NCBI RefSeq assembly: GCF_040529055.1
Contig: NZ_CP132342.1
Location: forward strand, 62,001-126,000
Direction of reading: 5' to 3'
Source of the DNA: Xanthomonas sontii
Lineage (GTDB): Bacteria; Pseudomonadota; Gammaproteobacteria; Xanthomonadales; Xanthomonadaceae
Length of the DNA stretch: 64,000 bases
Part shown: positions 8,333 through 17,031 of the stretch, in pieces
Layout of the letters: each line of letters opens with the position of its first letter
Numbering within the stretch: the first letter of the stretch is position 1
Translations under genes and position numbers: made by a program
Notes under the pieces: model-generated
What the model saw: only the letters and a program-made list of their open reading frames with translations
The model's database searches: none
Told to the model about the DNA's origin: nothing

Positions 8333-9322
8333 TCAGGGCAGCGGCGCCTGCTCGATGCGCTGCTCGATCGCGCCGAAGATGCTCACTCCGTCACGGTCCA
8401 GCATCTCGATCCGCACCACGTCGCCGAAGGACATGTACGGCGTGCTCGGCTTGCCGTCGCGCAGCGTTTCCACGGTGCGCTGTTCGGCGAAGCAGGAGGC
8501 GCCGCGCGTGGTGTCCTGGTTGGCGATGGTGCCCGAGCCGACCACCGCGCCAGCCGCCAGCGGCCGGGTCTTGGCCGCGTGCGCGACCAGCTGCGCGAAA
8601 TCGAACTGCATGTCCTCGCCCGCTTCCGGCGCGCCGAACCAGGCGCCGTTGATGTGGGTCAGCAGCGGCAGGTGCACCTTGTTGCCCTGCCAGGCCTCGC
8701 CCAGTTCGTCGGGAGTGACGAACACCGGCGACAGCGCCGAACGCGGCTTGGACTGCACGAAGCCGAAGCCCTTGGCCAGTTCCGGCGGAATCAGGTTGCG
8801 CAGCGACACGTCGTTGACCAGGCCGATCAACTGGATGTGCGCGGCGGCCTGCGCCGGGCTGACCGCCATCGGCACGTCGTCGGTGACCACCACGATCTCG
8901 GCTTCCAGGTCGATGCCGTAGTCCTCGCTGACCACCTTGACCGCATCGCGCGGGCCGTAGAAGCCGGCGCTGACCGCCTGGTACATCAGCGGGTCGGTGT
9001 AGAAGCTCTCCGGCACCTCGGCGCCGCGCGCGCGGCGCACGCGCTCGACGTGCGGCAGGTAGGCGCTGCCGTCGAGGAATTCGTAGGCGCGCGGCAGCGG
9101 TGCCGCCAGCGCGGCCATGTCCAGGTCGAACTGGCCGTCGGCGCTGCCGTCGTTGAGCGACTCGGACAGCGCGTTCAGGCGCGGGGCGAGGTTGCTCCAG
9201 TCCTCCAGCGCGCGCTGCAGGGTCGGCGCGATGCCGGTGGCGCGCACGGCGCGGGTCAGATCGCGGGACACGACGATCAGGGTGCCGTCGCGACCGCCTT
9301 CCTTCAGAGAACCTAGCTTCAT
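8333..9322 (-). CDS. Fumarylacetoacetate hydrolase family protein
   Basis: 329 residues of the FAH superfamily. The metal-binding acidic residues lie in [19 protein letters not shown] around residues 138-156. A family-typical SGTIANQD loop and a terminal [13 protein letters not shown] are present. It cleaves fumarylacetoacetate to fumarate and acetoacetate, the reaction after MaiA in tyrosine catabolism, which is supported by adjacency. The arrangement [18 protein letters not shown] at the start is typical of the proteobacterial form of this enzyme. A related acylpyruvase activity cannot be excluded from sequence alone. Confidence 0.87.
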   Translation of the reverse strand: MKLGSLKEGGRDGTLIVVSRDLTRAVRATGIAPTLQRALEDWSNLAPRLNALSESLNDGSADGQFDLDMAALAAPLPRAYEFLDGSAYLPHVERVRRARGAEVPESFYTDPLMYQAVSAGFYGPRDAVKVVSEDYGIDLEAEIVVVTDDVPMAVSPAQAAAHIQLIGLVNDVSLRNLIPPELAKGFGFVQSKPRSALSPVFVTPDELGEAWQGNKVHLPLLTHINGAWFGAPEAGEDMQFDFAQLVAHAAKTRPLAAGAVVGSGTIANQDTTRGASCFAEQRTVETLRDGKPSTPYMSFGDVVRIEMLDRDGVSIFGAIEQRIEQAPLP

Positions 9323-9401
9323 GTCCGTCCAGTGCTGGGGGCTGAGCCGGCGATTGTACGGCCAGACGGCGGCTTGGTTTCAACTGAAACGGACTCGCAT
9401 T

Positions 9402-9429
9402 TTGTGCAGCGCGCCAATTCAGGTACACT
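9402..9429 (+). promoter_or_regulatory. Candidate sigma-70 promoter for rhlE
   Basis: TTGTGC at 9402-9407 and TACACT at 9424-9429 are separated by 16 bases. This would start transcription near 9436 and leave a leader of about 230 bases before the rhlE ATG. Confidence 0.5.
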
Positions 9430-9435
9430 ATTTCG

Positions 9436-9667
9436 GTCTGCATGCGGCCGTCCGTTTCCCTCAGGGACCGCCGGCGAGGCCAGGATCGCAACGATCCGAC
9501 TCGCCCGCCCCGCCCGACGCCTTTCGTGGTGCCGACGAACCCCAGCCTCGCGCTGCGGGTTGATCCACCCTCTCGCAGCGCGGTTCACGGGAACGCTCCG
9601 AGCCTCACCTACTTGCGCCTGCGCGCCGGGTCCGTCCCGGCGTCGGCGCGTTATCCGGAGCATTCTC
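9436..9667 (+). other. Long rhlE 5' leader
   Basis: There is no credible gene in these ~230 bases. The leader is GC-rich with several self-complementary segments (for example around 9600-9650, GCGCCGGGTCC with its partner) just before the start codon. Long structured leaders are known for some RNA-helicase genes, where they give cold or autogenous control. Such control here is inference only. Confidence 0.4.
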
Positions 9668-11041
9668 ATGTCGTTCGAATCCCTGGGCCTTGCGCCCTTC
9701 CTGCTGCGCGCGTTGGCCGAGCAGGGCTACGAAACCCCCACCCCGATCCAGGCGCAGGCCATTCCCGTCGCCCTGGAAGGCCATGACCTGATGGCCGGCG
9801 CGCAGACCGGCACCGGCAAGACCGCCGCGTTCGGCCTGCCGCTGCTGCAGCACCTGGGCACTTCGCCGCAGTCGGTGGGCCCCGGCCCGCGCAAGCCGCG
9901 CGCGCTGATCCTGACCCCGACCCGCGAACTGGCCACCCAGGTCCACGACAGCCTGCGCGGCTACAGCAAGTACCTGCGCATCCCCAGCACCACCATCTAC
10001 GGCGGCGTGGGCATGGGCAACCAGCTCGACGCGCTGCGCCGCGGCGTGGACCTGCTGATCGCCTGCCCGGGCCGCCTGCTCGACCACCTCGAGCGCCGCA
10101 GCGTGGACCTGTCGGGCATCGAGATTCTGGTGCTGGACGAAGCCGACCGCATGCTCGACATGGGCTTCCTGCCGTCGATCAAGCGCATCCTCGCCAAGCT
10201 GCCCAAGCAGAACCGGCAGACCCTGCTGTTCTCGGCCACCTTCGAGGAAGGCATCAAGCAGCTGGCCCGCGAGTTCATGCACGACCCGCAGGAAATCCAG
10301 GCCACCCCGAGCAACACCGTGGCCGACACCATCACCCACCGCGTGCATCCGGTGGACGGTGCGCGCAAGCGCGAACTGCTGCTGCACCTGCTGGCCGCCG
10401 ACTCGCGCAAGCAGACCCTGGTGTTCGCCCGCACCAAGCACGGCGCCGACAAGCTGACCATGTTCCTGGACAAGTCCGGGTTGAAGACCGCGGCGATCCA
10501 TGGCAACAAGAGCCAGGGCCAGCGCCTGCGCGCATTGAGCGACTTCAAGGCCGGCCGCATCACCGTGCTGGTGGCGACCGACATCGCCGCGCGCGGCATC
10601 GACATCGACCAGCTGCCCAAGGTCATCAACTACGACCTGCCGATGGTCGCCGAGGACTACGTGCACCGCATCGGCCGCACCGGCCGCAACGGTTCGACCG
10701 GCGAGGCGATCTCGCTGGTGGCGCAGGACGAGGCCAAGCTGCTGCGCGCGATCGCACGCATGCTCAAGCGCGAGATGGACATCCGCGACGTGCCGGGCTT
10801 CGAGCCGGTCACGCCGATCCGCTGGGGCAACAACAACCCGCCGGACGAGCGTCCGGGCGGCCAGCGTCCGCCGCGTCGCGGCAGCCACGCCCGTCGCGGC
10901 CATGGCGATGCGCCGGCGCACGCGCATGCGCACGCCGGCAGCAAGAAGCCCGGCGGCAGCCACGCCGACGGCGCCCGCCGCCAGGGCCAGGGCCGCCGCC
11001 ACGGCAACGGCGGCGGCAACCGCCCCGCCGCGCCGCGCTGA
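9668..11041 (+). CDS. rhlE: ATP-dependent DEAD-box RNA helicase, RhlE type
   Basis: 457 residues. The helicase core has the Q motif ([11 protein letters not shown]), AQTGTGKT (about 45-52), PTRELA, DEAD, SAT and HRIGRTGR in order. The final ~80 residues are a basic, glycine/histidine/arginine-rich tail (for example [14 protein letters not shown]), likely an RNA-contact extension. RhlE-type helicases act in ribosome assembly and RNA turnover. I chose the ATG at 9668 because [16 protein letters not shown] is the normal N-terminus of this family; upstream in-frame sequence is the untranslated leader. A strong terminator follows the gene. Confidence 0.93.
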   Translation: MSFESLGLAPFLLRALAEQGYETPTPIQAQAIPVALEGHDLMAGAQTGTGKTAAFGLPLLQHLGTSPQSVGPGPRKPRALILTPTRELATQVHDSLRGYSKYLRIPSTTIYGGVGMGNQLDALRRGVDLLIACPGRLLDHLERRSVDLSGIEILVLDEADRMLDMGFLPSIKRILAKLPKQNRQTLLFSATFEEGIKQLAREFMHDPQEIQATPSNTVADTITHRVHPVDGARKRELLLHLLAADSRKQTLVFARTKHGADKLTMFLDKSGLKTAAIHGNKSQGQRLRALSDFKAGRITVLVATDIAARGIDIDQLPKVINYDLPMVAEDYVHRIGRTGRNGSTGEAISLVAQDEAKLLRAIARMLKREMDIRDVPGFEPVTPIRWGNNNPPDERPGGQRPPRRGSHARRGHGDAPAHAHAHAGSKKPGGSHADGARRQGQGRRHGNGGGNRPAAPR

Positions 11042-11074
11042 TCCGTCCGCGGCCACGCGCTGCGCACGCACTCG

Positions 11075-11100
11075 GGCCGCCCTTCGGGGCGGCCTTTTTT
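11075..11100 (+). terminator. Intrinsic terminator of rhlE
   Basis: GGCCGCCC and GGGCGGCC form a perfect 8-bp stem capped by a TTCG tetraloop and followed by six T. It is one of the clearest terminators in the window. Confidence 0.95.
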
Positions 11101-11207
11101 GTCCGCTCCACCCGGACATCGTGCGTCTGTCGCCGCCCCCTGCGGCACGCCACTGTCTTCCGTTTCGCGCGCCCCGCATCGCGCCATGCCGCTCCGCCCC
11201 CTGACCG

Positions 11208-11220
11208 TACAATGCCGCCC
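11208..11220 (+). promoter_or_regulatory. -10 element positioned for a leaderless queD mRNA
   Basis: TACAAT occupies 11208-11213 and the queD ATG starts at 11221, leaving seven bases. A transcript starting at the usual distance from this -10 box would begin at or one base before the start codon. No Shine-Dalgarno sequence is present. The -35 region is weak. Confidence 0.6.
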
Positions 11221-11580
11221 ATGGATATCTTCAAAGTCTTCACCCTCGAAGCCGCGCACCGCCTGCCCAACGTGCCGCCCGGCCACAAGTGTGCGCGCCT
11301 GCACGGGCACTCGTTCCGCATCGAGCTGCACGTCAGCGGCGAACCCGGCGCCGAGAGCGGCTGGGTGATGGATTTCGGCGACATCAAGGCGGCGTTCCGC
11401 CCGCTCTACGACCAGCTCGACCACCATTACCTCAACGACATCGAGGGCCTGGACAATCCCACCAGCGAGCGTCTGGCGGTGTGGATCTGGGACCGGCTCA
11501 AGCCGGCGTTGCCGCTGCTCAGCGAAGTGGTGGTGCACGAGACCTGCACCTCCGGCTGTCGCTATCGCGGGCCGGGTTGA
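11221..11580 (+). CDS. queD: 6-carboxy-5,6,7,8-tetrahydropterin synthase
   Basis: 119 residues, the normal length for QueD. The zinc ligands are visible in EAAHRLPN (His13) and HGHSF (His28, His30), with Cys24 in [10 protein letters not shown] as the catalytic cysteine. LDHHYLND and the terminal [11 protein letters not shown] also match the E. coli enzyme closely. It makes the pterin precursor of queuosine and other 7-deazapurines from dihydroneopterin triphosphate. An in-frame ATG at 11212 overlaps the proposed -10 box, so I prefer 11221. No other queuosine gene is adjacent. Confidence 0.93.
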   Translation: MDIFKVFTLEAAHRLPNVPPGHKCARLHGHSFRIELHVSGEPGAESGWVMDFGDIKAAFRPLYDQLDHHYLNDIEGLDNPTSERLAVWIWDRLKPALPLLSEVVVHETCTSGCRYRGPG

Positions 11581-11788
11581 AGAAGGCCGGGAATGGGGAA
11601 TGGGGATTCGGGAATCGTAAGGGCGGCACCGCGCCGGCTGAGGGTTCGCGTGCTGCCCGCCTTGCGTCGTTGCGCATCTGGCGCTTTCCAGGCCCGCAGA
11701 GGCGTCCGGCAAGGGCTGGCGGAATTGCGCCAAGTAATTGATCAGAAAAGCAGTTTGAACGAATCCTGAGCGGCTTCAGAAAATTTTG
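11581..11788. other. Intergenic stretch with GGGATTCGGG-type low-complexity repeat
   Basis: After queD comes a short run of GGGAATGGGGATTCGGGAAT-like units, seen elsewhere in this window in intergenic gaps. The rest has no gene that I can support. Confidence 0.5.
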
Positions 11789-11816
11789 TTGCATCGCAGC
11801 AGAATGAGCGTATGTT
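11789..11816 (+). promoter_or_regulatory. Candidate promoter of the phasin gene
   Basis: TTGCAT (11789-11794) and TATGTT (11811-11816) are 16 bases apart in a locally AT-rich stretch. A TTGCACTGCAA palindrome overlaps the start region at about 11814-11824 and could be an operator, for example for a PHB-responsive repressor. A GGAG ribosome-binding site lies at 11845-11848. Confidence 0.5.
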
Positions 11817-11852
11817 GCACTGCAACAGCAGTCGGCATTCCAACGGAGTTGC

Positions 11853-12233
11853 ATGATGTCCGCTCAATTCAACGATCAGTTCAGCAGCTACACCCAGCAG
11901 TTCGCCGCCGCCGCGGCGCGTGCCAACCGCCTGGCGCTGGAGAGCGCCGAGAGCGTGTTCGGCGTGCAGTTGAAGACCTTCGAGAAGAACGTGTCGGCCA
12001 CCACCGGCTTCCTCGGCGAGCTGACCGAGGCGCGCGATCTGGGCACCGTGCAGGCGCTGTGGCCGAAGGGCCTGCAGATCGCCCGCGACAACTTCGAGCG
12101 GCTGGCCACGGCCAACCAGGAAGTGTTCGGCCTGGGCCTGAAGGCCTCCGAAGCCATCGGCCAGCTCGCCAAGCACCAGTTCGAAGCGGCGACCGAACAG
12201 GCCGCGCCGAAGGCCAAGCCCGCCGCCAAGTAA
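11853..12233 (+). CDS. Phasin family protein
   Basis: 126 residues, mostly amphipathic helix. The sequence FNDQFSSYTQQFAAAAARAN, then LTEARDLGTVQALWPKGLQIARDNFERL, matches the phasin_2 (PhaP-like) family, ending in a lysine/alanine/proline tail (PKAKPAAK). Phasins coat polyhydroxyalkanoate granules or act as general stress chaperones. No polymer synthase gene is nearby, so the granule role is not certain. It is a monocistronic unit with its own promoter and a strong terminator, suggesting high expression. Confidence 0.85.
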   Translation: MMSAQFNDQFSSYTQQFAAAAARANRLALESAESVFGVQLKTFEKNVSATTGFLGELTEARDLGTVQALWPKGLQIARDNFERLATANQEVFGLGLKASEAIGQLAKHQFEAATEQAAPKAKPAAK

Positions 12234-12311
12234 CACTAGTTTTCGACGTCGCTGCGGTTCGCCGCCCGACGCACGCTCGGTCTGCATGGGTCCCTCCCCC
12301 CGTGCAACCCA

Positions 12312-12348
12312 AGGCCCGGTAGATCCCTCCCTCTACCGGGCCTTTTTT
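12312..12348 (+). terminator. Intrinsic terminator of the phasin gene
   Basis: AGGCCCGGTAG (12312-12322) pairs perfectly with CTACCGGGCCT (12333-12343) and is followed by T residues to 12348. A decayed copy of the same hairpin (CCGGTAGATCGCCTCTTCGA) occurs near 12459. Confidence 0.93.
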
Positions 12349-12558
12349 ATGGGCGGGATTCGGGAGTGGGGATTCAGGATTGGTTGATCGCGTGCGTCTT
12401 GGCGTTCCTGTCTTTCCTGATGAGAGAGGCTTCAGCTCCGGTGCTTTGCCAGAAGCCGGTAGATCGCCTCTTCGACCGGGCTTCTCCATGCGCTTGCTTC
12501 GGGAGTGAAACCCGGCATTCGGGATCAGCCCATCTTGCGGATCCTGGACGCCCTGCTC

Positions 12559-12624
12559 TTGTGGGAGGGGCTTCAGCCCCGACGCGGCATCGGTCAGGCG
12601 TCGGGACTGAAGTCCCTCCCACAA
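12559..12624. repeat. Inverted pair of REP-like palindromes
   Basis: A TTGTGGGAGGGGCTTCAGCC copy at 12559-12585 faces its reverse complement at 12598-12624 across a 12-base spacer. The pair lies between the phasin and bioD (both reading toward it), a typical location for bidirectional stem-loops. Confidence 0.85.
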
Positions 12625-12655
12625 AAGCCGGCAGCGCAGTGCCACCGGCAGTTGC

Positions 12656-13345
12656 TCAGCCCGGCGACATGCCCGCCCACGGCTGGAATTCCGCTGCCAA
12701 CTGCTCGGCCTGCGGTTGCGGCCGGTACGGCAGGCGCCCCCAGCACGGCATCGGCAACCGCGCGCGCAGCATCGCCATGTTGTCGTCGATGCGGTCCATC
12801 GCCGGGTCGATCTCGTTGCCGATCCAGCCGATGCACTGCAGGCCATCGGCGGCGATCGCCGCGGCGCTGAGCCGGGCGTGGTTGAGGCAGCCCAGGCGCA
12901 GGCCGACCACCAGCACCACCGGCAGCCGCAGCGCGCGCGCCAGATCGGCCTGGTCCAGCGTCGCCGACAGCGGCGCCGCCCAGCCGCCCACGCCCTCCAC
13001 CACCACCACGTCGGCCTGCGCGCGCAGGCGGTCGAACGCGGCCGCGATCGGCGCCAGCTCCAGCTGCACGCCGGCATCGGCGGCGGCCAGTTCCGGCGCC
13101 AGCGGCAGCGGCAGCGCGTACGGATTGAGATCGTCATAGGCCGGCCGCGGCGCGCTCGCCTCCTGCAGCGCCAGCGCGTCCTCGTTGCGCCAGCCGTCGG
13201 CCTCGCGCGCGCAACCGCTGGCCACCGGCTTCATGCCCACCGCGCGCTGGCCGCGCGCGCGCAGGGCGTGCAGCAGCGCGGTGCTGGCGATGGTCTTGCC
13301 GATGCCGGTATCGGTGCCGGTGACGTAGAAGGCGGGAACAGCCAT
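12656..13345 (-). CDS. bioD: ATP-dependent dethiobiotin synthetase
   Basis: 229 residues. It has the P-loop GTDTGIGKT (residues 10-18), the KPVASGC substrate loop near residue 39, and the VEGVGGWAAPL motif near 118 that defines BioD. It closes the ureido ring of dethiobiotin from diaminopelargonic acid, CO2 and ATP in the cytoplasm. No other biotin-synthesis gene is adjacent, so it is a solitary bio gene here. Length and motifs are normal. Confidence 0.93.
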   Translation of the reverse strand: MAVPAFYVTGTDTGIGKTIASTALLHALRARGQRAVGMKPVASGCAREADGWRNEDALALQEASAPRPAYDDLNPYALPLPLAPELAAADAGVQLELAPIAAAFDRLRAQADVVVVEGVGGWAAPLSATLDQADLARALRLPVVLVVGLRLGCLNHARLSAAAIAADGLQCIGWIGNEIDPAMDRIDDNMAMLRARLPMPCWGRLPYRPQPQAEQLAAEFQPWAGMSPG

Positions 13346-13461
13346 GCGAAACCCTGTCGGTTGGCCGGCGGGACGCGCGGCGGCGCGCAGGATAGCCGGG
13401 TGCGTCGCGCGCGTCAGCCGCCGCGGTGCCGGCGGACGCAGCGCGCTGCTAGACTCGCGCG

Positions 13462-13944
13462 ATGTTCGCCTCGTCCTCGCTCACCGGCAGCAAGCCGGAA
13501 CAGTACGCCCAGTTGCTCGACCAGGCCCGTGCCCTGGTCGCCGGGGAGCCCGACCGCATCGCCAATGCCGCCAACCTGGCTGCGCTGGTGTATCACGCGC
13601 TGCCGCGGCTGAACTGGGTCGGTTTCTACTTCTACGACGGCAAGGAACTGGTGGTCGGCCCGTTCCAGGGCCTGCCCGCGTGCGTGCGCATTCCGCTGCA
13701 CAAGGGCGTGTGCGGTGCGGCCGCCAGCAGCGGCCAGACCCAGCGCATCGACGACGTGGAGGCGTTCCCCGGGCACATCGCCTGCGATGCGGCCTCGCGA
13801 TCGGAACTGGTGGTGCCACTGCTGCGCGACAGTGCGCTGGTCGGCGTGTTCGACCTGGACAGCCCCGACCTCGCCCGCTTCGACGCCGACGACCAGCGCG
13901 GCCTGGAAGCGATCGCCCAGGTCTTCGTCGACAGCCTGCGATGA
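13462..13944 (+). CDS. msrC: Free methionine-(R)-sulfoxide reductase (GAF domain)
   Basis: 160 residues forming a single GAF domain. The motifs LNWVGFYFYDGKELVVGPFQG and the cysteines Cys74, Cys84 and Cys108 (in LPACVRIP, GVCGAA, HIACDA) match the three redox cysteines of fRMsr. It reduces free methionine-R-sulfoxide, with reducing power from thioredoxin-type systems. Its stop overlaps the start of the following TfoX-C gene by four bases, so the two are translated together. Confidence 0.9.
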   Translation: MFASSSLTGSKPEQYAQLLDQARALVAGEPDRIANAANLAALVYHALPRLNWVGFYFYDGKELVVGPFQGLPACVRIPLHKGVCGAAASSGQTQRIDDVEAFPGHIACDAASRSELVVPLLRDSALVGVFDLDSPDLARFDADDQRGLEAIAQVFVDSLR

Positions 13945-14369
13945 GTACCACCAAGCTGCGCAACATCGGCCCCAAGAGCGCGGCCTGGCTGCGCCAGGTC
14001 GGCGTGCGCACGCAGCAGGACCTGGAGGCGGCCGGCGCGGTCGGCGCCTTCGTCAGGGTCAAGCGCGCCGGCTTCAAGCCCAGCCTCAACCTGCTGTATT
14101 CGCTGGAAGGCGCGCTCAGCGGCTGCCACTGGCAGGAACTGTCCGAGGCACGCCGCGCGCAGTTGCTGGGCGAACTTGAGATCGCAACGGCGGCGCTGCC
14201 GGCGCAGCGCGGCCTGCCGGTCGCCGGGCCGGTGGCGACCACCCACTTCGACCGCGACGACACGCGCGACGACGACGCTGCCGACGGCGCCTACGCGCAC
14301 GACACGCACGACACGCCGATGGGCGACCGGCACGGCGACGACGACGGCCACGGCACTCACGCCGACTGA
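13941..14369 (+). CDS. TfoX/Sxy C-terminal domain protein with acidic His/Asp-rich tail
   Basis: 142 residues. Residues 1-85 are a TfoX C-terminal domain (LRNIGPKSAAWLRQVGVRTQQDLEAAGAVGA... LLYSLEGALSGCHWQEL), a helix-hairpin-helix-like fold. The N-terminal TfoX domain of competence regulators is missing, as is usual in stand-alone members. The last ~50 residues are a low-complexity Asp/His tail (FDRDDTRDDDAADGAYAHD), possibly metal-binding. Function is unknown; coupling to msrC by ATGA overlap is the main contextual clue. Confidence 0.8.
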   Translation: MSTTKLRNIGPKSAAWLRQVGVRTQQDLEAAGAVGAFVRVKRAGFKPSLNLLYSLEGALSGCHWQELSEARRAQLLGELEIATAALPAQRGLPVAGPVATTHFDRDDTRDDDAADGAYAHDTHDTPMGDRHGDDDGHGTHAD

Positions 14370-14393
14370 GCCGCGCAGCCAGCGGCGATCGCG

Positions 14394-14399
14394 TACAAT
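14394..14399 (+). promoter_or_regulatory. -10 box for the cobalamin riboswitch transcript
   Basis: TACAAT at 14394-14399, placing the start near 14406, just before the conserved riboswitch core. No convincing -35 match is seen. Confidence 0.5.
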
Positions 14400-14405
14400 C
14401 GCGCC

Positions 14406-14597
14406 GCTTCAAGGTGACCCACCGGCTCCGGCCAGCGGGTTGAAACGGGAAGCCGGTGCGTCTTGCGACAAGGCCGGCGCTGCCCCCGCAACGGTAAGCG
14501 ATCCGCGCTGACGACCTGCGCCACTGTGCCCTGGGCATGGGAAGGCGTCGCAGCCGGGAGGTCCGCCTCCCCGATCGCGAGCCCGGAGACCGGCCTT
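14406..14597 (+). promoter_or_regulatory. Cobalamin (adenosylcobalamin) riboswitch
   Basis: The conserved landmarks appear in order: GGTTGAAACGGGAAGCCGGT (about 14438-14457), the B12 box-like GCTGCCCCCGCAACGGTAA at 14479-14497, GGGAAGGC near 14540, and the closing AGCCCGGAGACCGGCC ending at about 14596. It lies directly upstream of a BtuB-like receptor gene, which is the classic target. Cobalamin binding would shut off receptor expression. Confidence 0.95.
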
Positions 14598-14726
14598 GCA
14601 GTTCACTGGTTGCGATGCGGAGGGCGTCGCGGCGTGCCGCGCCGTGTCCGGCGCCGTCCGCTTGCACCTTCCGTTCGCGACTCCCTTGCCGTCACAGCGC
14701 GCAGCCGCGCGCCGGAGTTGCCACCC

Positions 14727-16598
14727 ATGTCGTCCCGCCTGCTTTCGGTCGCGATCGCGTCCGCCCTGTCCCTGCCCGCGCTGGCCCACGCCGCCGATGC
14801 CGCCACCGACCTCGACCAGGTCCTGGTCACCGCCACCCGCACCCAGATTTCGGTGGAGGACAGCGTGGTGCCGGCGCAGGTCATCGACCGTGCCGAGATC
14901 GAGCGCAGCCAGGCCACCTCGCTGGCGCAGCTGCTGCAGGGCCGCGCCGGCATCGGCTTCTCCAACCAGGGCGGCCTGGGCAAGCTGACCACGCTGAACC
15001 TGCGCGGCAGCGAGTCGGACCACGTGCTGGTGCTGGTGGACGGCGTGCGCATCGGCTCGGCCAGCGCCGGCCTGGCCGCGTTCCAGGACCTGCCGCTGAG
15101 CCAGATCGAGCGCATCGAGATCGTGCGCGGCCCGCGCTCGAGCCTGTACGGCTCCGACGCGATCGGCGGCGTCATCCAGATCTTCACTCGCCGCGGCGGC
15201 CAGGGCTTCCAGCAGAACCTGAGCCTGGGCGGCGGCAGCCACGGCCTGCGCGAGGCCGGCGCCGGCTTCAGCAACCGCGGCGAGCGCGGCTGGCTGGCCG
15301 TGCAGGGCGGCTACCAGAAGACCGACGGCATCAATGCCTGCAACGGCTCGGCCACGCTGTTCGCCGGCTGCTTCGTCGACCAGCCCGACCGCGACGGCTA
15401 CCGCAACGTCTCGCTGAGCGCGCGCGGCGGCTACGCGCTGACCGACACGCTGCGCATCGAAGGCCAGGCGCTGAACATCGACAGCCGCAACGAGTACGAC
15501 GGCGACGCGCTGTTCGCCGGCAACGAGGCCGACAACACCCAGCAGGTGTTCAGCGGCAAGCTCGACTGGACGCCCTCCGATCGCCTGCACCTGGCCGCGC
15601 AACTGGGCCGCAACGTCGACGACGCCGACAGCTACTACCGTGCGCCGGGCGCACGCACCCGCAGCTTCGTCAGCACCTTCGACAGCCGCCGCGACACCGC
15701 CGCGCTGCAAGGCGACATCACGCTGGCCGAAGGCCATCTGCTCAGCGTCGGCAGCGACTGGCAGCGCGAGCACGTTGCCAGCAGCACCGCCTTCGACGTC
15801 GACAGCCGCGACAACACCGGCGTGTTCGCCGAGTACCAGGGCCGTTTCGGCGCGCAGCAGGTGCAGGCCAGCGTGCGCAGCGACGACAACGAGCAGTTCG
15901 GCGAGCACACCACCGGCAGCCTCGGCTGGGGCCTGGCGCTGGACCATGGCCTCAAGCTCACCGCCAGCGTCGGCACCGGCTTCAAGGCGCCGACCTTCAA
16001 CGACCTGTACTACCCGTTCGCCGGCAATCCGGAACTGAAGCCGGAGCGCTCCAAGAGCGGCAACCTCGGCATTGCGCAGTATGCCGACAGCTGGAACTGG
16101 ACCTTCAACGCCTACGAGACCCGGGTGAAGGACCTGATCTCCTACGACGCGGTCAGCTTCCTGCCGGTCAACGTGGACGAGGCGCGCATCCGCGGCGCCG
16201 AACTGACCGGCTATGCGTTGCTGGCCGGCTGGGAACTGTCGGCGCAGCTGAGCCACACCGACCCGCGCAACCGCAGCGACGGCGGCAACCGCGACAACTG
16301 GCTGGCGCGCCGCGCGCAGAACACCGCGCGCCTGGACGTGGACCGCGGCATCGGCCCGGTCAAGCTCGGCGTCAGCGTGTTCGGCAGCGGCCACCGCTTC
16401 GACGACGCGGCCAACCGCGTGCGCCTGGCGGGCTACGGCACCGTCGACCTGCGCGTGGAGTACGCGTTCACCCCGGACTGGACGCTGCAGGCCAAGGCCA
16501 GCAACGTGTTCGACCGCGACTACCAGACGGTGAACTGGTACAACCAGCCGGGTCGCGAATACGCGCTGACCCTGCGCTACGCGCCGGCAGCGCGCTGA
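14727..16598 (+). CDS. btuB: TonB-dependent vitamin B12 receptor (BtuB-like)
   Basis: 623 residues. Signal peptide MSSRLLSVAIASALSLPAL is cleaved after AHA. The TonB box is DQVLVTATRT. The plug domain runs to about residue 150 (LRGSESDHVLVLVDGVRIGS; RGPRSSLYGSDAIGGVIQI), and the 22-strand barrel makes up the rest. The last strand (REYALTLRYAPAAR) carries four extra residues and lacks the usual terminal Phe, which is unusual for an outer-membrane barrel. The riboswitch immediately upstream supports the cobalamin assignment. No btuCDF or cobalamin gene is adjacent. I chose the ATG at 14727 because it gives the signal peptide and lies beyond the riboswitch. Confidence 0.92.
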   Translation: MSSRLLSVAIASALSLPALAHAADAATDLDQVLVTATRTQISVEDSVVPAQVIDRAEIERSQATSLAQLLQGRAGIGFSNQGGLGKLTTLNLRGSESDHVLVLVDGVRIGSASAGLAAFQDLPLSQIERIEIVRGPRSSLYGSDAIGGVIQIFTRRGGQGFQQNLSLGGGSHGLREAGAGFSNRGERGWLAVQGGYQKTDGINACNGSATLFAGCFVDQPDRDGYRNVSLSARGGYALTDTLRIEGQALNIDSRNEYDGDALFAGNEADNTQQVFSGKLDWTPSDRLHLAAQLGRNVDDADSYYRAPGARTRSFVSTFDSRRDTAALQGDITLAEGHLLSVGSDWQREHVASSTAFDVDSRDNTGVFAEYQGRFGAQQVQASVRSDDNEQFGEHTTGSLGWGLALDHGLKLTASVGTGFKAPTFNDLYYPFAGNPELKPERSKSGNLGIAQYADSWNWTFNAYETRVKDLISYDAVSFLPVNVDEARIRGAELTGYALLAGWELSAQLSHTDPRNRSDGGNRDNWLARRAQNTARLDVDRGIGPVKLGVSVFGSGHRFDDAANRVRLAGYGTVDLRVEYAFTPDWTLQAKASNVFDRDYQTVNWYNQPGREYALTLRYAPAAR

Positions 16599-16664
16599 GC
16601 CGGCGTCCCGCGCTGCGCCGATGGCGTGGCGCGGGACGACAGTGCGGAAACCACGCGTCTTTTT

Positions 16665-16736
16665 TTGTAGGAGCGGCTTCAGCCGTGATCGGCTTTCCCG
16701 GGAAAGCCTGTCGCGGCTGAAGCCGTTCCTACGAAA
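16665..16736. repeat. Large imperfect palindrome of two REP units
   Basis: Two REP copies (GGAGCGGCTTCAGCC and its inverse) are joined by a GGCTTTCCCGGGAAAGCC core. The arms are about 36 bases with a few mismatches and no loop. The same core joins the perfect palindrome at 22497-22566. The rest of the 16599-17031 gap holds a short 'CACCCCAACCCCTCTCCC' motif and its complement near 16920-16948, and no gene. Confidence 0.85.
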
Positions 16737-17031
16737 GGCGGCATGTGCGAACACAGCGGATATAGATGCGCGCATTCTCAAAGCAGACATGCGCGACGCA
16801 CGCACACGTGGTCACTCGCGATAAGACCGCTGGCTGCCGAACGCAAACAGCCTCCCTCGTGCTCATGCATCGCGGCACAAACCTGACAGTTCAGCGACCG
16901 CTGCGCGCCCGGACCCTCACCCCAACCCCTCTCCCGGGGGGAGAGGGGCTTACTGCGTCATCGGCTGAAGCCGCTCCTGCAAGCGCATCCCGGTCTTTGC
17001 GCTACACCGCAGTGTTTGGATCGCCGTCGTA

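Noticed and set aside
14409..16805. A 798-codon antisense open frame over the riboswitch and btuB
   Set aside because: Overlaps a certain riboswitch and receptor gene; composition is shadow-like.
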